A stretch of 40,017 nucleotides of DNA from Nitrosomonadales bacterium (GTDB taxonomy: Bacteria > Pseudomonadota > Gammaproteobacteria > Burkholderiales > Gallionellaceae): NCBI GenBank assembly GCA_016195965.1, contig JACPYR010000025.1:1-40017 (forward strand). The letters run 5' to 3'. Of the stretch, positions 25,261-33,938 are shown in pieces. The notes under the pieces are model-generated. The model was not told the origin of the DNA. It saw nothing but the letters and a program-made list of their open reading frames with translations, and did no database searches. The stretch's first letter is position 1, and each line of letters starts with the position of its first letter. Made by a program: the position numbers and the translations under genes.

Positions 25261-28106
25261 GATTTTCTTTCTTTGGAAATGGCAGCACGGTATTTCGGGT
25301 TCAGGAACAGGAAGGCGAGAACCCGAGCAAAAATTTTCAGCGCGCGAACGAGCCGGTCGGAAATCAGCGCCATGATTTTGATCGCGGCGTTTTTTCCCTG
25401 CGCGGCCAGGCCGCTTTCAGGCATCAATAGGTAATGCAACATTTGCAGGCTGTCTCCATACACGAATTTGACGATCCTGGGATAGGAGAACACATCCATG
25501 ATGAACGATGCGCCGCACAGCGATTTTGTCCCTTGCCGGACCGTGCGCAGTATATAGCATTCGAATTGGCTATCCTTGCCGTCACGGTCGCGGATTTTTA
25601 TCATCACCCGTTCCCGCTTTTTCAATTCAAACGGCAATTCGACCATGACGCCGATGCCGTTGAGTGAAATGTCCGCCAACTCTCCCAGCAGGGTCGCATG
25701 CAGGCGGGGAAAGTAAATGCTGGCCGATCCACTGGTGTTGATGCGCTGGAGTTTGCGGATTTTTTGTTGATCCAGCATGCCGACCAATGATATCAGCGCC
25801 GAGTAGAGGTGGTACACGCACCAACTGGAGATCGCCAGCGAGGTGTCGCGCAGGACGGGCGTGGTTGTCCATTTGACGAGCTGCGTCCAGGTCTGGATCA
25901 GCGCATGCCTGGCCAGCGGGATCAGGCTGCCCATGAAACCTGCGCTGCCCGCCTTCATGAAATGCCACAGCATCTGGACAGTGCCTTTGGACGCTGATTT
26001 CTGATCCCAATTGTCTTGCCAGCGTTGGCTGTCACCGAAAACATAGCTGACTACTTCGGCATAGACGTTCCGGTCGGTGACGAATTCGCTGCCGCAGAAA
26101 TATTTCCCGTTGCGGTTGGCGGTGCGCTGGATGGAGTTCTCGAAACGGTATTCACGGCCATAGCGGTCCTTGACATGCAGCACGACCTGTTCTTTATCCT
26201 CGGGCGGAAAAGGCAGCTGCATTTCAAAACCGATACCGGTTACCGAGACGTCGCACACCGTGCCGGAACAGGTGGCGCCGATGCGCGGGAAAAATGCGCT
26301 GACCGAGCCGCTGGCGCCGATGCGATAAAATTTACGCACTTGTTTGCGTTCCCAGAATGCGCCCAGCGTCAATAGGGCCAAGTATAAGTTGTATACGCTC
26401 CACACGCCAGTCACGATGATCACATCGCGCAACAGAGGCTCGGCAAACCACTTGAAGGACGCCAGCACCAGCGCCAGCAGATTGATCGCGATGACCAGAA
26501 AGAACGGCGCCGCCATCGGGCTGAGATAATCCTTGTCGTTCGTCGATCCTTTTGGGGTGACCTTGAACGACGGTTTCCAGGGATTCAGGAATACCGAAAT
26601 CACCGCCGGAATCAGGAACAGGGACTGGACGCTTTCGTAGATTTCGGAGAAGAACGGTTGTCGTGTGCCGGCATAGAAAAAATCCATCATCACGTAGATG
26701 CTCAGCACGTAGGGCAGCGTAAAGGAGAGGATCTGCATCGACGAGGCATGGTAGATATTCAAGCCCAGGATTAAGTAGGATGCCGGGGCGATGAAATAGA
26801 TAAAGCGCGGGAAGCCGAACAGCCAGAAAAAGCTGGAATTGAAATAGGCGATTTTTTGCGGGATAGACAGGCCTTTGGTCTTCAGCGGGTTGTTGAGCAT
26901 CAGCATCTGCACCATGCCTTGCGCCCAGCGCGAACGCTGGATCACATAATCGTCGTAGGATTCGGGCGACAGCCCGCACACCATGGGTCTGTTGATATAA
27001 ACGCTGTTATAGCCGAGGCTGTGCAAATGGAAGGCTGTCTCGGCATCTTCGGTGATCGTGGTGCCGCGTATGCCGCCGGCTTCCATCAGGTATTTGCGCC
27101 TCAATAAAGCGGCGGAGCCGCAAAAAAAACTCGCATTCCAGAAGTTCAGCGCGGGATGTATCCTGCGATAAAACATGTCGTTTTCGCCGGAAGGATTGGC
27201 GGTGCCGCCCAGACTTTTTTCCACCGGTGTGGGGTTGATGAAGAAATGCGGGGTCTGCACCAGGAACAATTTCGGGTCGGCAATAAAATGCCCGACGGTG
27301 TTCTGCAGGAAGTCCTTGGTTGGGACATGGTCGCAATCGAGCACCAACAGCAGGTCACCGTCGGTATATTGCAGCGCATGGTTGATGTTTCCGGCCTTGG
27401 CATGCTGGTTGGTTTCTCTGGTGATATAGCCGATGCCGAGTTCGGCTGCCATTTGCCTCATCCGGTAATGGCGCGCCCAAGCCGATATGCCGCTCTCGGG
27501 ATGGCTGCGTTTTGCCTGGCTGCCGCCATCGTCAATGATATAGATGCGCAGCTTTTCCCTGGGGTAGTCGATCTGGGTCGCGGCCGTCGCGGTAATGCGG
27601 ACGATATCGTCGGATTCGTTATAGGTCGGGATGAATATATCCACGGTCGGCAATTTGTCTGCGTCTGCGGGCAGCGGGATGTGGGGGCTTTCCATAGGCC
27701 AGACATTGACGAACATCCCCAACAGATAAATGACCAAGCCGTAAACTTCGGCCAAATACAGTATCGACATGCCGATAAAATCCATCGGCCCGGTATACAG
27801 CAGCGTATCAAAGGTGCGCCACTGGAGGTAGCGTAGCGCCAGAAATGCCGCCAGGATCAGCAGAATCAAACGCAAGGGTGGTTGTCTGGATTTCTTGAAC
27901 TTGTACATCAGGAAAATGACGGCAAAACAGCCCCAGCCGAAATATATCTGCTTGGTGTTGTCGAGATAGGCGTAGGTGAACTCGAGCAAGTAAAGAAAAG
28001 CGCCGACCAATAAAAGGCTGACGGTGGTCATCTGCCATGATGGGCCGCTAGTCCTGATAGCCGACATCAAATGTTTAAGGTCCATTTTGCGAAGGCGGCT
28101 ATTCAC
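25257..28106 (-). CDS. bcsA: Cellulose synthase catalytic subunit BcsA with two tandem TM-PilZ modules
   Basis: 949 residues. Family-2 glycosyltransferase motifs are complete: DDG 192-194, DCD 257-259, TED 352-354, QRSRW 390-394, and the gating loop FKVTPKG at 514. It polymerises UDP-glucose and exports the chain. The tail is unusual. A membrane segment plus PilZ domain (LLRD near 558, R591-x3-R595, D619-x-S621-x2-G624) is repeated about 193 residues later (VLRD near 751, R784-x3-R788, D812-x-S814-x2-G817), with identical 28-residue spacing between motifs. Both copies keep the RxxxR and DxSxxG residues that bind c-di-GMP. Standard BcsA has one PilZ and 720-880 residues. The start overlaps the cyclase-like gene by 8 bases. 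Confidence 0.95.
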   Translation of the reverse strand: MNSRLRKMDLKHLMSAIRTSGPSWQMTTVSLLLVGAFLYLLEFTYAYLDNTKQIYFGWGCFAVIFLMYKFKKSRQPPLRLILLILAAFLALRYLQWRTFDTLLYTGPMDFIGMSILYLAEVYGLVIYLLGMFVNVWPMESPHIPLPADADKLPTVDIFIPTYNESDDIVRITATAATQIDYPREKLRIYIIDDGGSQAKRSHPESGISAWARHYRMRQMAAELGIGYITRETNQHAKAGNINHALQYTDGDLLLVLDCDHVPTKDFLQNTVGHFIADPKLFLVQTPHFFINPTPVEKSLGGTANPSGENDMFYRRIHPALNFWNASFFCGSAALLRRKYLMEAGGIRGTTITEDAETAFHLHSLGYNSVYINRPMVCGLSPESYDDYVIQRSRWAQGMVQMLMLNNPLKTKGLSIPQKIAYFNSSFFWLFGFPRFIYFIAPASYLILGLNIYHASSMQILSFTLPYVLSIYVMMDFFYAGTRQPFFSEIYESVQSLFLIPAVISVFLNPWKPSFKVTPKGSTNDKDYLSPMAAPFFLVIAINLLALVLASFKWFAEPLLRDVIIVTGVWSVYNLYLALLTLGAFWERKQVRKFYRIGASGSVSAFFPRIGATCSGTVCDVSVTGIGFEMQLPFPPEDKEQVVLHVKDRYGREYRFENSIQRTANRNGKYFCGSEFVTDRNVYAEVVSYVFGDSQRWQDNWDQKSASKGTVQMLWHFMKAGSAGFMGSLIPLARHALIQTWTQLVKWTTTPVLRDTSLAISSWCVYHLYSALISLVGMLDQQKIRKLQRINTSGSASIYFPRLHATLLGELADISLNGIGVMVELPFELKKRERVMIKIRDRDGKDSQFECYILRTVRQGTKSLCGASFIMDVFSYPRIVKFVYGDSLQMLHYLLMPESGLAAQGKNAAIKIMALISDRLVRALKIFARVLAFLFLNPKYRAAISKERKS

Positions 28107-28902
28107 GTTGTATACCCGATGTCTTGGCCGGAATCACGGAATCGTGTATCGAGCGTTTGTCCTCTTCGGGCTGCGCCGGACTAAAAAATTTCGCCGCCAG
28201 GGTCAATATCAACACCAGGCCTATCAGTGCGGCGAAGCTCCCCATGGGTTTGAAGCCAAAGGTCTTGAGTGGAACAGTCGCCTCTTGCTGCGGCACCTTG
28301 GTCACGCCCTTTTGCTCAAGCTCGATTTCCCGGGGATTCCAGAAAGCCTTGTACGCGTTACAGGGCTCCGGCTTGCCCTGGAGTGTCAATTGCTTTTCGA
28401 ACCGGCAGTTGATTTCTGTTTGGTCGGCCAGGGATTTGTGCGTAGCCTCCGACATCAGGATGCTGCCGCTATGGCAAACGGATTTCAGCTTGTATGCGAA
28501 GTTGAGTTCAGCGCCGTCAATATAGCTTGCTTGAACCCTGCACGGGCCAGAGTGCAGGCCGATGCGCATCAAAACCGGGAAGCTGAATTTCTTCGCCATG
28601 TTGAGCGCATCCATCGCTTGCTGAATATGCGCTGCGGCGCGCACCGCGTCGAGTGCGTTTGCAAAATAGGACAGGCTGCCATCGCCGCTGACCAGCATCA
28701 GAACGCCATGATTTGCCGCGATGACCGGCAGGAGCAGGTCGCGTTGCGATTCGACCAGCATGCGGCTGACGGTGACCCCCTCATTTTCTGCGATTGCCGC
28801 TGAGTCCTTCAGGTCGGTGCACATGACCGTCACGAATTTTTCTCCGACCAGCGGGCCAGGCGTTTCTCGTTCGTCCAGGTATTGTTCCAGAATGTTCCGC
28901 AT
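28099..28902 (-). CDS. Class III nucleotide cyclase homology protein with C-terminal membrane anchor
   Basis: 267 residues. A cyclase fold spans about 20-185: FVTVMCTDLKDSAAI gives metal aspartate D30, SGDGSLSYF gives D74, RIGLHSG is the central strand, and GAELNFAYKLKSVCHSGSILMSE covers the late active site. N134 is kept, but the transition-state arginine four residues on is lysine (K138), so activity may be reduced or lost. A single membrane helix (222-240) and short tail follow. This topology, with a cytoplasmic cyclase then an anchor, and its overlap with bcsA suggest a cellulose-synthase accessory or nucleotide sensor. Not a standard Bcs component. No ATG lies further upstream in frame. 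Confidence 0.78.
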   Translation of the reverse strand: MRNILEQYLDERETPGPLVGEKFVTVMCTDLKDSAAIAENEGVTVSRMLVESQRDLLLPVIAANHGVLMLVSGDGSLSYFANALDAVRAAAHIQQAMDALNMAKKFSFPVLMRIGLHSGPCRVQASYIDGAELNFAYKLKSVCHSGSILMSEATHKSLADQTEINCRFEKQLTLQGKPEPCNAYKAFWNPREIELEQKGVTKVPQQEATVPLKTFGFKPMGSFAALIGLVLILTLAAKFFSPAQPEEDKRSIHDSVIPAKTSGIQRE

Positions 28903-28907
28903 CCGCG

Positions 28908-29069
28908 TTACCAGAGTGCGTGAAAGTTGCGGCGGGTTGTTGGGCGGACAGAAACATCGTCTGCGCGGATAGTGGGCGCCAGATGGGGAGCTGCGAGGGC
29001 GGTACGCGTCGTGCCGCCAGCCAACAGGTGGGCAATTTCACGACGGTGCGGCGCTTGCAATTTCTCCAT
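28908..29069 (-). CDS. Candidate 53-residue ORF at the head of the bcs operon
   Basis: ATG at 29069, stop at 28910-28908, only 5 bases before the cyclase-homologue ATG. A strong ribosome site (AAAGGGG) lies six bases upstream, better than that of the following gene, which suggests translational coupling. The product is basic, begins MEKLQAPHRREIAHLLAGGT and ends FHALW, with no membrane segment. I recognise no family. Small accessory proteins at the head of bcs operons (BcsR, BcsP types) are known, but no similarity is claimed. The rest of the 352-base bcsZ/bcs divergent gap (29070-29254) holds promoters presumably, none clear by eye. Confidence 0.4.
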   Translation of the reverse strand: MEKLQAPHRREIAHLLAGGTTRTALAAPHLAPTIRADDVSVRPTTRRNFHALW

Positions 29070-29254
29070 GAGCCCCTTTAATTCGATGTAACCTCGATTT
29101 TATGCCCGAGGCAGACAGCGCACATGATAACAATAATACGGAAAATGTTATATTACCCCGAAAGAAGCCGGGATGGTGATGCTTGACGCGGGTGCGCGGA
29201 TGAAGGTCAGCCCTGCGCAGATCTGGAAAATACAAAAGCGAAGGGATTGTCCTG

Positions 29255-30280
29255 ATGTTGCCGCTATGGTTTAGACGTGTAGTAGTGACGGTTGCACTGC
29301 TGTGGTTTGCCCAGGGGGCAGTGGCCGGAGAACCGGAGTGGGCGAACTTCAAGCTGCGCTTCATGGAAGCCGATGGGCGCGTGGTTGATCATTTGCAGGG
29401 CGATATCAGTCATTCAGAAGGGCAGGGTTTTGCGATGTTGCTCGCGGTGCACTATGGCGACCGCGATGCATTTGACCATCTCTGGCAATGGACGCAACAG
29501 CACCTGCAGGTGCGCGAGGACAACCTGCTGGCATGGCGTTGGCACCCGGATAACGGTATTACCGATAAAAACAATGCCAGCGACGGAGACTTGCTGGTCG
29601 CATGGTCACTGCTGCGAGCCGATGAGAGATGGCATGTTCCGGCATATATGGCAGCCAGCCAGAAGATCGCGCTGGACATACGCGAAAAGCTGTTCAGGAA
29701 AACTGCGCAGGGTTTGGTTTTGTTGCCGGGTATCGAGGGATTCGAAAAACCGGAAGGCATCACGATCAATCTTTCCTATTGGGTGTTTCCCGCGTTGCGT
29801 GAGATCGGTCGCGCCGACCCTGCTCCGGAATGGGAGGAGCTGACAAAAACGGGGCTGGCGATACTGCAATACGCCAGGTTCGGAAGATGGGGGCTGCCGC
29901 CGGACTGGTTGCAGCTGGGCGTAAAAGTTAAACCCGGGTCTCCCGAGCGATTTTCCTACGATGCCGTGCGTATTCCGCTTTACCTGCTGTGGGGGCGTCA
30001 GGAATCGGAGGCCTTGCTCAAACCCTACCGTGATTATTGGGGGTACTTCGGCGCAGGCCGATATATGCCGGCCTGGACCAACTTCAATGATGACAGTGTG
30101 GATTCCTACGAGGCTTCGGCAGGTATTCGTGCCGTTGCGCGATGGGTGACCGGTTTCCCCTATGCCGCGTCATCCGGTGCGAGCCATGCTGACGAGCAGC
30201 AGGGCTACTACTCAACCATACTTATTTTGCTGAGTAAGATGGCGATTGCAGAGCGGGGGCGGCCCGTAGCGAATAATTGA
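29255..30280 (+). CDS. bcsZ: Periplasmic endo-1,4-glucanase BcsZ (GH8)
   Basis: Periplasmic beta-1,4-glucanase that trims nascent cellulose and is needed for normal export. 341 residues with a signal peptide ending near AVAG (residue 25). HSEGQGFAM places the acid Glu at residue 55, the same number as in the E. coli enzyme. AWRWHPDNG, NASDGDLLVAWSLL and FSYDAVRIPLYLLWG (D236, in the region of the catalytic base) complete the GH8 pattern. It is transcribed away from the bcs operon and toward the second synthase, an orientation unlike the usual bcsABZC order. Confidence 0.93.
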   Translation: MLPLWFRRVVVTVALLWFAQGAVAGEPEWANFKLRFMEADGRVVDHLQGDISHSEGQGFAMLLAVHYGDRDAFDHLWQWTQQHLQVREDNLLAWRWHPDNGITDKNNASDGDLLVAWSLLRADERWHVPAYMAASQKIALDIREKLFRKTAQGLVLLPGIEGFEKPEGITINLSYWVFPALREIGRADPAPEWEELTKTGLAILQYARFGRWGLPPDWLQLGVKVKPGSPERFSYDAVRIPLYLLWGRQESEALLKPYRDYWGYFGAGRYMPAWTNFNDDSVDSYEASAGIRAVARWVTGFPYAASSGASHADEQQGYYSTILILLSKMAIAERGRPVANN

Positions 30281-30295
30281 AACGGTGATCCGGGG

Positions 30296-32557
30296 CTATG
30301 CCGCCAACAAGGACGGGACTACGCTTGACATATTTTCGTGCGGAATGATCACGGATAGATCTTTCACTTCGGGCTGTATGATGCATTCCGATATCGGGTA
30401 GAGGTAGATCGGCCCGGCAGAGTTTTCCAAACATTCACCCTCGCTGATTTGTGCACGCATGCCGATACGCCCCATGCGTGTAAAAATAAGTCCCCGCACA
30501 TCCATGTCGGTGGACAAAGGCTGGAAGGTGACCAGTTGTCTGGGTACTGCACCGTCGGAGGTGAGCGGGATCATGCCCAACCGCAAAGGTTGGGACCGGT
30601 TGTTGCCGCCATCGTCCTGGAGCAGCGTGCAGGTTGCCCAACGTTCGTCCGGTTGGGTGTTGAAGAAACGGCTGATCCTGGTCAGCCATTGCAAGGGCGT
30701 CGCGCTGCTTTCGTTGAGGTTCAGCAATTTCCATTGCAGGTCGGTTCCATAGAGGAATAGTTCGAGGGCATCGCGGGTTTCGATCTGATTCCATATGAAG
30801 CGGCATCCCACGGCTTTTATGAATGTCTGGTCTTCGACCTGGCCGGTGATTTCGGACATGATCTGAGCTTCGAACGGCAATGGGCCCGAGGGCAGGTAAA
30901 TTTCGCCGCGCAACAATCGGTTCTTCCTGACGGTATAAGGCAGGGGGGCATAAACGCGGCATCCGCTCATCGCGATATTGTCTATCGTGCCGTGCACTCT
31001 GCTGTTTCCTTCCCTGATGATGACAGGCAACGGGATGGGGAATCGATATTCCTCGCGCAGGAATATCTGGGTCTTGCGGGTGAAGTTCAGCAGCAGCAGG
31101 GCCAGTGCACAATTGACCGCGGCCCATAGAATATTAAAGTAGACCGCGTCTTGCGGCAGGTAGTGGGTTTCCATGGACAAGATGAGCCCAAACGGGATCG
31201 CACCGGTGTTCAGCAAGAGTATGGACAGCTGGGGAAGGAACATCTGAGTGGCGTTCGATGATCGATCGCGCACTTTCGAGGTCACGTTAAAACGAATTTT
31301 GCCGAAGAACAGACCCAATGTAGACCAGGCAAAGGCGGCGAAGCGGGCAAAGTTGTATTGCTCAATATACAGGGTTCCGCCGTAACCCCGGCCAACTTCT
31401 TCGAATGCGATAAAACTGAGCGCGTAATAAGGGACGAAGTGAATCAGGAAATCGACAGCTTCCACATTGATGGGCATGATGCCCGCAAGCAGCACGACGG
31501 CTGGCGAGATGTAGAAGATGCCTTTTTGCCAGCCATCGAAATACGTCATCATCGACGCCAGATAGTTGAGCTTCTGGGCTAACGTCAGCCGGGTTTCGAA
31601 TATCAGCTTTTCTTTTTTGAACACCTGCATCGCGCCCTGTCCCCAGCGCACGCGCTGTTTGAGAAATGGCGCAACGTTGGCTGGCGCGATACCGTATGCC
31701 AGCGATTCGGCGTGGTATATGGATTTGAAGCCAGCCTTGTGAAGTTTGATCGAGGTGTGCAGGTCTTCGGTGACGGTTTCGGTAGCGAAGCCGCCTATCC
31801 TATCCAGGGAGCTTCTCCGGATGACCGCGCAGCTACCGCAGAAGAAGGCCGCATTCCAATAGTCTTTGCCGCGCTGGATCACCTTGAAGAACAGCGCTTG
31901 TTCGGTCCATAACTGCTTGTTTTTTTCCTGCAAGCGATGCTGGTAAGAGTCCAGGTTGAAAAAGTCATGGGGTGTTTGCACGAATGCGACTGACGTGTCC
32001 TTGAAGTACCCCAGGGTTTGAGTGAGGAAGTTTTTTTGCGGCGCATGATCGGCGTCAAACAGGGCAATGAAATCGCCTTTGCTATGGATCATGGCATTGT
32101 TGAGGTTGCCCGCCTTGGCATTGGCATTGTCGAGACGTGCCAGGTAACGAACCCCAAGGCGATCGGCAAGCGCTTTCATCTTGTGGCGATTGCCATCGTC
32201 GATCAGCCAGGTTTCATGGGGGTAATCCATGTGCTTGGCGGCCAGCAGCGTTTTGCGCACCAGATCGACCGGCTCGTTGAAAGTGGATACGAAGACATCG
32301 ACAGTCACCCCCTCGGGGCAAGGGAGCGGTTCGCGTATCGTTAGCCGCCAGGTCATCATCAGGTGCAACAGCGCGGCGATAAAGCCGTAGATTTCGGCGC
32401 CGTACACGATAGCCGAGAAGATCGGGGAGGCGGGCGCCATCGTCGGGATGCGCCAATGCAAATACCATATTCCTACGATGACGAACGCGAGGGCAACCGA
32501 CGAACGATAGATTCCCCAAGACTCGTATTTCACAGCTTCCCTTTTGACCTTTTGCAT
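30296..32557 (-). CDS. Second cellulose-synthase-like glycosyltransferase with divergent PilZ domain
   Basis: 753 residues. Membrane helices flank a GT2 domain with all catalytic motifs: DDG 120-122, DAD 168-170, TED 263-265, QRVRW 301-305, and the gating-loop-like FNVTSK at 423. A PilZ-like domain follows. R501-x3-R505 is kept, but the second motif reads NIAMSG (N527, A529, G532) instead of DxSxxG, so c-di-GMP binding is doubtful or altered. About 130 further C-terminal residues of unknown role include QPLSTDMDVRGLIFTRMG. There is no second bcsB beside it. It converges on bcsZ with 15 bases between stops and is apparently transcribed alone. It could make a second glucan or an alternative cellulose. 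Confidence 0.88.
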   Translation of the reverse strand: MQKVKREAVKYESWGIYRSSVALAFVIVGIWYLHWRIPTMAPASPIFSAIVYGAEIYGFIAALLHLMMTWRLTIREPLPCPEGVTVDVFVSTFNEPVDLVRKTLLAAKHMDYPHETWLIDDGNRHKMKALADRLGVRYLARLDNANAKAGNLNNAMIHSKGDFIALFDADHAPQKNFLTQTLGYFKDTSVAFVQTPHDFFNLDSYQHRLQEKNKQLWTEQALFFKVIQRGKDYWNAAFFCGSCAVIRRSSLDRIGGFATETVTEDLHTSIKLHKAGFKSIYHAESLAYGIAPANVAPFLKQRVRWGQGAMQVFKKEKLIFETRLTLAQKLNYLASMMTYFDGWQKGIFYISPAVVLLAGIMPINVEAVDFLIHFVPYYALSFIAFEEVGRGYGGTLYIEQYNFARFAAFAWSTLGLFFGKIRFNVTSKVRDRSSNATQMFLPQLSILLLNTGAIPFGLILSMETHYLPQDAVYFNILWAAVNCALALLLLNFTRKTQIFLREEYRFPIPLPVIIREGNSRVHGTIDNIAMSGCRVYAPLPYTVRKNRLLRGEIYLPSGPLPFEAQIMSEITGQVEDQTFIKAVGCRFIWNQIETRDALELFLYGTDLQWKLLNLNESSATPLQWLTRISRFFNTQPDERWATCTLLQDDGGNNRSQPLRLGMIPLTSDGAVPRQLVTFQPLSTDMDVRGLIFTRMGRIGMRAQISEGECLENSAGPIYLYPISECIIQPEVKDLSVIIPHENMSSVVPSLLAA

Positions 32558-32836
32558 TTTCTGACCGTTTTTCTCTTTGTACCCGATACTAGGGGGGGAA
32601 TTTCAGCTTGTCATGAAAGTTGCCGACTATTATTTATAGGAAATACCTATTGCTAAAATAGACGCAAATGCAGGAGGTTTGTCCTATGCGCGTGTCTGGA
32701 ATAGCCAAGCTGTCGCGGACAAGCCCGCCGCTAGTTTTCTGGGCTTGTGGATGAGGAATTTAGCTAAATTGTCGATTTTATAGCAGAACTTGAGTTGCAG
32801 ATATGATGAAGTCAGAGAGGGAGATAGATGAGGGTA
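32558..32836. promoter_or_regulatory. Upstream region of the second synthase: palindrome and hairpin
   Basis: This 279-base gap has three visible items. ATAGGAAATACCTAT at 32636-32650 is a 5+5 palindrome inside AT-rich DNA that could be the synthase promoter/operator. A GGGGGGG run lies at 32592-32598. An 8-bp perfect stem (ACAAGCCC / GGGCTTGT) lies near 32711-32740. A 22-codon ORF with a strong AGGAGG site begins at 32686 (plus). No regulator is assigned. Confidence 0.3.
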
Positions 32837-33049
32837 TTAAAAATACTCGATTTCCGCTGGACAAGAGTCCATATGCTCCTCCCAGAATAAAATCATCTGG
32901 TTGGTATTGGCGACTCGGTATTCGCATTTCCACTTGATATGCCCCATCACCTTTTCAACCTTTTCCTTGTTGCCAGTCCAAACGGCAGTCCCTGCAAAGG
33001 CAGAACTGGCGGCGAATAAACATAAAACTGCCAAAAGAAATTTTTTCAT
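32837..33049 (-). CDS. Small secreted protein of unknown function
   Basis: 70 residues. A textbook signal peptide (MKKFLLAVLCLFAASSAFA) ends at an AFA-GT cleavage site, leaving about 51 mature residues with two cysteines (KCEYR and SCPAE) that could form a disulfide. WTGNKEKVEKVMGHIKWKCEY is the most distinctive stretch. A GGGAG ribosome site precedes the ATG. No family is recognised. Next to another small envelope protein, but the two are 191 bases apart and need not be one operon. Confidence 0.75.
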   Translation of the reverse strand: MKKFLLAVLCLFAASSAFAGTAVWTGNKEKVEKVMGHIKWKCEYRVANTNQMILFWEEHMDSCPAEIEYF

Positions 33050-33240
33050 TTGAACTCCCGGTCTAGTGTGGGCCTAGCTTGGCCAAGCTTCCTGGCACAA
33101 GGTCATAACTTACGATGGATTTGAGCTTCAGTCAATGCTCCCAATTGAACCTGATAATCATGCGCGGCTGAGGTTAAGTGCGTATCCCAGGCTCTCGCCA
33201 GGGCGCATTCGGCAATACACCCTGACGATAGGGGCGGAAT

Positions 33241-33840
33241 TCAATAATATATTTTCGCGCCTAAGCCGAACAGGCTGGTGGAATAAACCGGTACCTGCCT
33301 GGTCGTGGTGGAGTCCAGTTCCACGAATAATTCGTATTGCGGGCTGATCCTGTAGCCGACCAACACGTTCGTCCCGGTACTGGTGACTTTGCTGGATGGG
33401 GCTCCCATCGCACTCACATTGACATTGGCATAGCGTACGCCGAATTCCCCCAGCAATCTTGGGGCAAGCTCGGCTTTAATGCCGGTAGCAAGCTGGTACC
33501 CGCTGGAGCTGATGGACAGCCCGGCATTGTCAGAACTGCCATTCAATATCGTTCCGGTGAAAACGAGATCGGTATTGCCCTGAACCGGGACGCGCAGCCC
33601 CAAATCCAAAGCGAGTGCCGTTCCCGATGGTTGAGCATCTATTTCATATCGCGCGCCCACATAGGTGTATTCGGCCAAGCCCTTGGTAATCCCGAATTGA
33701 TACGCCGTCATATTAGGATAGCCACTTTGGGATACCGTCCCGTAGCTGAACGAAGCCGCATCGTAATTGAGCTCGGCTAATGCCGTAATTGGAAATAATG
33801 GGAATGCAATAATGATCAGTACGGCACGAATATTTTTCAT
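33241..33840 (-). CDS. Small outer-membrane beta-barrel protein
   Basis: 199 residues with a signal peptide (1-22, cleavage after ALA). Alternating polar/hydrophobic strands and the terminal aromatic pair (GLGAKIYY) are typical of outer-membrane barrels recognised by the Bam complex. Strands such as YTYVGARYEIDA, LATGIKAELAPRLLGEFGVRYANVNV and YRISPQYELFVELDST suggest an eight-stranded, OmpA/OmpW-like porin-family fold. GAGGTAG precedes the ATG. The specific role is unknown. Confidence 0.75.
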   Translation of the reverse strand: MKNIRAVLIIIAFPLFPITALAELNYDAASFSYGTVSQSGYPNMTAYQFGITKGLAEYTYVGARYEIDAQPSGTALALDLGLRVPVQGNTDLVFTGTILNGSSDNAGLSISSSGYQLATGIKAELAPRLLGEFGVRYANVNVSAMGAPSSKVTSTGTNVLVGYRISPQYELFVELDSTTTRQVPVYSTSLFGLGAKIYY

Positions 33841-33938
33841 ACTACCTCGCTGGTGTTTTGCGCAGACGGCACATTTTTATAACGGCCTTGATTGCCATAA
33901 GATTAAAGCGGTTGATACGAGATCAGATTACTGCTCTT

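Noticed and set aside
28781..29041. 86-codon minus-strand ORF overlapping the cyclase-homologue start
   Set aside because: It overlaps the coding sequence of the cyclase homologue in another frame and has no ribosome site or family features.
29038..29364. 108-codon minus-strand ORF over the start of bcsZ
   Set aside because: Covers the bcsZ signal-peptide region on the opposite strand; composition is that of a shadow frame.
33076..33089. Perfect 14-bp palindrome AGCTTGGCCAAGCT upstream of the small secreted gene
   Set aside because: Perfect but isolated; no second site, no T-run and no known operator resemblance, so not listed as a regulatory feature.
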